DNA from: Streptomyces sp. NBC_01217
GTDB taxonomy: Bacteria > Actinomycetota > Actinomycetes > Streptomycetales > Streptomycetaceae
Direction of reading: 5' to 3'
DNA: 64,000 nt
NCBI RefSeq assembly: GCF_035994185.1
Contig: NZ_CP108538.1
Span: 186,001 to 250,000, forward strand
How positions within the stretch are numbered: position 1 is the first letter of the stretch; each line of letters begins with the position of its first letter. Both the position numbers and the translations under genes were made by a program. This document shows, in pieces, positions 59,250 to 64,000 of this stretch. The notes beneath the pieces were generated by a model, which saw only the letters and a list, made by a program, of their open reading frames with translations, made no database searches and had not been told where the DNA came from.

Positions 59250-61004
59250 ATGGGAAGTCACAGCAGTGAGGTGCGGGACGGCATGCGCATCGACTGGGAT
59301 GTCCCGATCCCGATGGACGACGGGGTGGTGCTCCGGGCGGACGTCTTCCGTCCCGTGGCGGAGGGGCGTCATCCCGTGATCATGACCCATGGGCCGTACG
59401 CCAAGGGACTGGCCTTCCAGGAGGGCTACCCGGGCATGTGGGGGCCGCTGTCGGCCAAGTACCCGGACGTGACCGCCGGTTCGTCCAACCGGTACCAGAA
59501 CTGGGAGACCGTCGACCCCGAGAAGTGGGTGCCGGAGGGGTACGTGTGCGTCCGCGTGGACTCGCGGGGTGCCGGGCGCTCACCGGGTCTGCTCGACATC
59601 TTCTCCCCGCGTGAGACCCGGGACTACTACGAGTGCGTCGAGTGGGCGGGCACCCAGCCGTGGAGCAACGGCAAGGTGGGTCTGCTGGGGATCTCGTACT
59701 ACGCGATGAACCAGTGGCAGGTCGCCGCTCTGCGGCCACCGCACCTGGCGGCCATCTGCCCGTGGGAGGGCGCCAGCGACCTCTACCGCGAATTCGCGCG
59801 GCACGGCGGGATCCTGAACACGTTCACCTCGGTGTGGTTCCCGGTGCAGGTGGCGGCGGTGCAGCACGGTGTCGGCGAGCGGGGCGTCCGCAACCCCAAC
59901 ACCGGGGCACTCGTCGCGGGGCCCGCCACCCTCTCCGACGAAGAACTGGCCGGGCGCCGTGCCGACGCTGCCGCTGAACTGCTCTCCCGCCCTGTCGAGG
60001 ACGGCTGGTACCGGGAGCGCTCACCGGAGCTCGAGAAAATCGACCTTCCCGTGCTCTCTGCCGTGAACTGGGCCCACCACCTCCACACCCGGGGCGGGTT
60101 CGAGGGTTACGCCCGCGTCGGATCGGCCGACAAGTGGCTGGAGGTGCACGGCAACGAGCACTTCGCGGAGTTCTACACCGACTACGGCGTGGGCCTGCAG
60201 AAGCGCTTCTTCGGGCACTTCCTCAAGGAGGAGGACACCGGCTGGAACCGGCAGCCGCCGGTCCAGCTCAACGTGCGCCACGTCGACGGGACGTTCGAGC
60301 AACGCGCGGAGCAGGAGTGGCCGCTCGCCCGTACCCAATGGACCGAGCTGGACCTCGATGCGGGGACCAGGGCAATGAGCGAGAAGGCGCACACTGTTGA
60401 GGAGCGTGCGGACTTCGCCGCCACCGGCGAGGGACTGACCTTCACCACCGAGCCGTTCGCGGAGGACACCGAGATCACGGGGCCGGCCGCCGCCCGCATC
60501 TACATCGCGTCCACCACCACCGACGCGGATCTGTTCCTGACCCTGCGGGTCCTGGACCCGGACGGCAAGGACGTGACCTTCGTCAGCGGCCTGGATCCGG
60601 CCGGGGTGGTCGCCATGGGCTGGCTGCGGGCCTCCCACCGTGCCACCGACCTCGGGCGTAGTCTTCCCTACCGTCCGTGGCACACCCACGACCGCGTCCA
60701 GCCGCTCACGCCGGGGGCCGTGGTCGCGCTGGACATCGAGATCTGGCCCACCTCCGTCGTGGTGCCGGCCGGCTACCGGCTCGCCCTGACCGTCACCGGC
60801 CGTGATTTCGAGCTGCCGGGCACCGGCCCCTGGCCCCAGGTGTACGGCGTGCCGATGAAGGGGCATGGCATCTTCCTGCACAACGACCCCGACGACCGTC
60901 CGGACGAGGTCTTCGGTGGCACGACCACGCTGTTCACCGGACCCGCCCACCCCTCCCACCTGCTTGTTCCCTTCGTGCCCAGGAGCGCGCACCCGGCGTC
61001 GTGA
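59250..61004 (+). CDS. CocE/NonD-family alpha/beta hydrolase
   Basis: This 584-residue secretion-signal-free hydrolase belongs to the X-Pro dipeptidyl-peptidase/cocaine-esterase family. The catalytic core has DGVVLRADVFRP at the start, VRVDSRGAGRSPG, the nucleophile Ser149 in LGISYYAM and a histidine in the VHGNEHFAEF region. The C-terminal jelly-roll (about 340-580) contains TTEPFAEDTEITGP and IEIWPTS. Activities in the family include ester and amide hydrolysis and acylpeptide cleavage. The substrate is unknown. The ribosome site GGAGAGG lies six bases before ATG. Confidence 0.92.
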   Translation: MGSHSSEVRDGMRIDWDVPIPMDDGVVLRADVFRPVAEGRHPVIMTHGPYAKGLAFQEGYPGMWGPLSAKYPDVTAGSSNRYQNWETVDPEKWVPEGYVCVRVDSRGAGRSPGLLDIFSPRETRDYYECVEWAGTQPWSNGKVGLLGISYYAMNQWQVAALRPPHLAAICPWEGASDLYREFARHGGILNTFTSVWFPVQVAAVQHGVGERGVRNPNTGALVAGPATLSDEELAGRRADAAAELLSRPVEDGWYRERSPELEKIDLPVLSAVNWAHHLHTRGGFEGYARVGSADKWLEVHGNEHFAEFYTDYGVGLQKRFFGHFLKEEDTGWNRQPPVQLNVRHVDGTFEQRAEQEWPLARTQWTELDLDAGTRAMSEKAHTVEERADFAATGEGLTFTTEPFAEDTEITGPAAARIYIASTTTDADLFLTLRVLDPDGKDVTFVSGLDPAGVVAMGWLRASHRATDLGRSLPYRPWHTHDRVQPLTPGAVVALDIEIWPTSVVVPAGYRLALTVTGRDFELPGTGPWPQVYGVPMKGHGIFLHNDPDDRPDEVFGGTTTLFTGPAHPSHLLVPFVPRSAHPAS

Positions 61005-61061
61005 CCGCGACGCCCTACCACGAATCATCCGCAGGGCGTGACCATGGCGAGCTGCGGCGCC

Positions 61062-61089
61062 GGCGAGGGGACCCGGATACCGCCTCGCC
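61062..61089. terminator. Possible shared terminator between convergent genes
   Basis: GGCGAGG (61062-61068) and CCTCGCC (61083-61089) can pair across a 14-base loop, between two convergent stops 98 bp apart. No T-tract. Confidence 0.3.
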
Positions 61090-61102
61090 CCGAGCGGTCA
61101 GC

Positions 61103-63517
61103 TCACAGGACTTGCTCGGCCCAAATTGTCTTGCCCAGTGAGGCGTAGCGGGTTCCCCAGCGATGGCAGCATTGGGCGACGAGGAAGAGCCCGCGTCCTC
61201 CTTCGTCGGTGGTGGCTGCTCGGCGGATGTGCGGCGAGCTGTTTGCCGCGTCGCTGACCTCGCAGATCAGTGTGCGATCGAGAATCAACCGGAGTTGTAT
61301 CGGATCACGGCCGTGGCGGATGGCATTGGTGACGAGCTCACTGACGATGAGCTCGGAGGCGAAGGCCAGGTGCTCCAGCCCCCACTGCTGAAGTTTCTGC
61401 AGTACGAGTGAGCGCATGTCGCCAACGGCCTCGGGTACCGGCGGCACCGTCCATGTGGCCACCTTCTCGGGGTCGAGTGTGCGAGTCCGGGCGAGGAGCA
61501 CTGCCAAGCCGTCTTCCGTCGTGAGGTCGGAAGCGACCAGATCGGTGATGGCTCTGCACGTGTCGTCGAGTGGCCGGCTACGGCTGGCGATGACCGTGCC
61601 GAGCCGGGACGCGCCCTCGTCGGCCGTGTCGGCGGGGTACGGGAGGCGCTTACTGCAGAGCACCAGGGTGCTGCCCTCGTCGAGTTCCACCTCCAATGGC
61701 TCGAACACCGGCTCTCCCAGACCGAGCGGAGCGTTGATCGGCAGCTCGGGAAACACCGCCTCCCCATCCCGGCCGACGATGGCGGGCGGAGGATGACCGG
61801 CGCTCGCCATCACGCAGTGTCGTGAGATGGGGTCGTAGACGGCGTACAGGCAGGTCGAGCCCTTCAACGCCTCCACCACGGCTGCGGATCCGGTGGCGTG
61901 TTCGCGCTCGAGGAGCCGCGGCACCATGTCGTCGATCTGGCCCAGCAACTCGTCCGGAGTGAGTTCCACCTGCGCCAGCGTGCGGATCGCGGAGCAGATG
62001 TGCCCCATGCACGCGGCCGCCTGGAACCCCTTGCCCGGCACCGAGCCCACGACCAGGGCCACCCGCGCACCCGACAGGGGAATCACATCGAACCAGTCGC
62101 CACCGGCTCCCGCGTGCACGCGCGACGGGCGGTAGTGGTGCGCCACCTCGACCGCGCTCTGGTCCGCGACGCTGCGCGGCAACATGCTCGCGTGAAGGGT
62201 GAGGACGGCGGTGTGCTCGTTCGTGTAACGGCGGGCATTGTCCACGCAGACGGCGGCGCGCGCGACGACGTCCCGGGCGAGAACGAGGTCATCGGGCTCG
62301 AAGGGCTTGGTGTGACGCCGGTACAGATGTACGAAGCCCAGAGTCGCACCCCTGGCGCGCAGTGGCACGAGAATCAAGGAGGCGATGCCGTACTTGAGCA
62401 TGGACCGGATCCGCTGGTCAGCAAAGTTCCGCATCCAAGGAGCATGTGGGTCGACAACCGGGATCAGCCTCGGTTGCCCGTCCATGAGGCTTTGCACGTG
62501 AGGTGAGTCGAGGGGAAAGTCGTGCAGCTGCCCAGGCCGGATAATTCCCTCGAAGACCGCCGGGTTGACGGCCCTGCGGGCAACGAGACGCACCACGACC
62601 GGGCCCTCGCCCATCGGCTCCGGCTCCGCCCCCGCCATGACGCTGTCCAAGAGGTCAATCGCCGCGACGTCGGCAAATCGCGGAACGAGCATGTCCACGA
62701 GTTCCTCCGCTGTACGCGGCACGTCAAGCGTCGTGCCGATACGAACGGCGGCCTCGCCGATGAGCGACAGACGCTCACGAGCCTGGTACTGGTCGGTGAT
62801 GTCGATGATCAGGTCGGTCACACCGAGAACGCCGTCATCGGGTCCCGTCAGGACAACGGAGGAGACATTCCACACATGGTCTCGCTCTGGATCTGCGGGG
62901 GTGCGCCCGCGATGAATGGCGTTGACGACCGGCCGCCCGGTTTCGAGGGCCTTCGTGAGCCTGGACTCGATCGCCGCGGCATCGAGCCCCGGAAGAACAT
63001 CGCGGATGGAACGGCCGAGCGTCCGCTCCTCGGGAAGGCCGTGGATGCGTTCCAGAGCGGCGTTGACCCGCACAAAGCGCAGGTCCCTGTCGTAGACGGC
63101 GATGCCAACCGGCGCTTGCGCGAAGAGGGCCTCCAAGATCGCCTGATCCTCCGCAACGGGCGGGTCAAGCGCGGGCACCGCGATGACGAGAGTGCCCCCG
63201 GTCCCGGGTTTCCCGGGCTTGAGCAACCGTGACGTGAGCAGGACGACATCGGCGGGGCGTCCGTCCCGGCCAGTGAGCACGGCACGGGGGGCCGAGGCGG
63301 ACGTCAGCGCCGGTCCAGAGGCGTTCCCCAAGGGTGGTTCGGCGAATGCTTCCGGCCACAGCACGGTTGCCGACTGCCCGACGGCGTCGCACGAGCTGTA
63401 ACCGAAGAGCGCCTCGGCTCCGGCGCTCCATGCCGAGACAAGACCATGGTCGTCGAGAACGAAGCCGGCGATCTTCTCATCGCCAGGCGCAAGACGGTTC
63501 GCCGGAGAGTTACCCAT
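61103..63517 (-). CDS. PAS-GAF-SpoIIE phosphatase-like-HATPase signalling protein with degenerate phosphatase
   Basis: This 804-residue protein has PAS (about 15-115), a second PAS (about 125-245, AQAPVGIAVYDRDLRFVRVN), GAF (about 270-430), a SpoIIE/PP2C-like domain (about 445-665) and a C-terminal HATPase_c anti-sigma-kinase-like domain (about 690-804; ELVTNAIRHG, then DEGGRGLFLV). Such Streptomyces proteins link small-molecule or light cues to anti-sigma partner switching. GGDWFD is intact, but GDVxGHG reads GSVPGKG (Ser492) and the TDGL motif reads CSKRLPYP (Lys623 at the Asp site), so metal binding is doubtful. ATG 63517. Confidence 0.92.
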   Translation of the reverse strand: MGNSPANRLAPGDEKIAGFVLDDHGLVSAWSAGAEALFGYSSCDAVGQSATVLWPEAFAEPPLGNASGPALTSASAPRAVLTGRDGRPADVVLLTSRLLKPGKPGTGGTLVIAVPALDPPVAEDQAILEALFAQAPVGIAVYDRDLRFVRVNAALERIHGLPEERTLGRSIRDVLPGLDAAAIESRLTKALETGRPVVNAIHRGRTPADPERDHVWNVSSVVLTGPDDGVLGVTDLIIDITDQYQARERLSLIGEAAVRIGTTLDVPRTAEELVDMLVPRFADVAAIDLLDSVMAGAEPEPMGEGPVVVRLVARRAVNPAVFEGIIRPGQLHDFPLDSPHVQSLMDGQPRLIPVVDPHAPWMRNFADQRIRSMLKYGIASLILVPLRARGATLGFVHLYRRHTKPFEPDDLVLARDVVARAAVCVDNARRYTNEHTAVLTLHASMLPRSVADQSAVEVAHHYRPSRVHAGAGGDWFDVIPLSGARVALVVGSVPGKGFQAAACMGHICSAIRTLAQVELTPDELLGQIDDMVPRLLEREHATGSAAVVEALKGSTCLYAVYDPISRHCVMASAGHPPPAIVGRDGEAVFPELPINAPLGLGEPVFEPLEVELDEGSTLVLCSKRLPYPADTADEGASRLGTVIASRSRPLDDTCRAITDLVASDLTTEDGLAVLLARTRTLDPEKVATWTVPPVPEAVGDMRSLVLQKLQQWGLEHLAFASELIVSELVTNAIRHGRDPIQLRLILDRTLICEVSDAANSSPHIRRAATTDEGGRGLFLVAQCCHRWGTRYASLGKTIWAEQVL

Positions 63518-64000
63518 CCCTCAGTCCTGTCACGCATTGTGGCACTAGGGGGCTCAGTGTCACTGCAGGTCGCTGTCGCTGGTTCTGCGGCCGACACCAC
63601 CGACTGGTGCTCTCATCTTCAGCCTAATCAGACCTCTTGCGTTGCGCCCGGCACCGCCCCCGGCAGGCCCGGCACCGCCCTAGCTGTCGGTCCAGGCAGC
63701 AGCCGCAAGTTCCGGGCCCGGAGCCGCGTCGCCCTTTCGGTGGCCAAGAGGCGGTGCTCCCGTCCGGCGGTTGACCGGCCGCGTGTGCCGGTGCCGCCGA
63801 CCGCAGTGTGGGAGGGACCCCCTGCACGGCCGGCGGGATGGTGAGGTTGCCCAGGGAGACCCGCTGTTCGGGTCGTAGGTCATGACTCGGCACGCCGCCG
63901 AGAACGGCGCACGGGAACCTGTTGACCAGGGCGGTCCTGGTCGCGGCACTCATCCCAGCGCCCGAGGTCCGCGGCGCTGCCGGCGCAACAACGGTGATGA
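63518..64000. other. 483-bp right-edge stretch without a convincing gene
   Basis: A minus-strand frame from 63953 (MSAATRTALVNRF) lacks family features and has poor codon bias. The region may hold the promoter of the signalling gene. Something may continue beyond the edge. Confidence 0.45.

Noticed and set aside
63540..63552. CTAGGGGG upstream of the signalling gene as a further cluster operator
   Set aside because: Single, opposite orientation, far from the cluster. Likely chance.
63624..63953. Small minus-strand frame MSAATRTALVNRF
   Set aside because: No family and Arg/Pro-rich composition, so not called as a gene.

Overview
The window is high-GC actinomycete DNA, almost certainly Streptomyces: strong G/C third-position bias, GTG starts, SpoIIE-type and LAL-style signals, and IS630/ISAs1-type elements. 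About 47 kb on the left is one side of a type I modular polyketide gene cluster, all on the minus strand. The right 17 kb is a flank of transporters, regulators, redox genes and decayed genes.

Cluster layout in transcription order (right to left): a type II thioesterase (46933-46175); PKS A (two modules, 46085-37488); PKS B (one module, 37310-30942); PKS C (one module, 30847-25016); PKS D (two modules plus thioesterase, 25008-14266); then an operon of eight small genes (14141-5587); then an IS630-family insertion sequence (4456-5630); then PKS E, the starter protein, which opens with an acyl carrier domain and runs off the left edge (4328-1). The eight small genes match the VinJ/K/L/M/N/O plus glutamate mutase set of vicenistatin biosynthesis. 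Glutamate mutase would convert glutamate to 3-methylaspartate. A VinN-like ligase loads it on a free carrier protein, and a PLP decarboxylase gives the 3-amino-2-methylpropionyl starter. A VinM-like ligase caps its amine with an amino acid, and a VinK-like acyltransferase hands the capped unit to the N-terminal carrier domain of PKS E. A VinJ-like aminopeptidase removes the cap, and the PKS D thioesterase closes a macrolactam. The product cannot be named from the window because part of the PKS and any sugar or tailoring genes lie to the left.

Predicted module chemistry: E1 malonyl, DH active, KR cut by the edge; A1 methylmalonyl, DH+KR; A2 unusual AT motif, no reduction (ketone kept); B malonyl, dead KR followed by active KR; C methylmalonyl, DH+KR; D1 malonyl, dead DH, B-type KR; D2 malonyl, A-type KR; then TE. 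A CCCCTAG motif lies upstream of four transcription-unit starts and may be the operator of a pathway activator. The IS630 copy landed exactly in one of these motifs and also rewrote the last residues of the glutamate mutase large subunit.

Right flank: a metallophosphoesterase remnant marks the cluster edge (47001-47267). Next come a three-gene redox/VOC set with a divergent TetR gene (47394-50772), a DHA2 transporter pseudogene fused to Cna-B-like repeats with three lesions (51339-53751), an ISAs1-type transposase remnant (53840-54125), an MFS gene divergent from a LysR gene (54150-56423), a MarR gene (56740-57192), another MFS gene (57348-58631), a CocE/NonD hydrolase (59250-61004) and a PAS-GAF-SpoIIE-ATPase signalling protein with a degenerate phosphatase domain (61103-63517).
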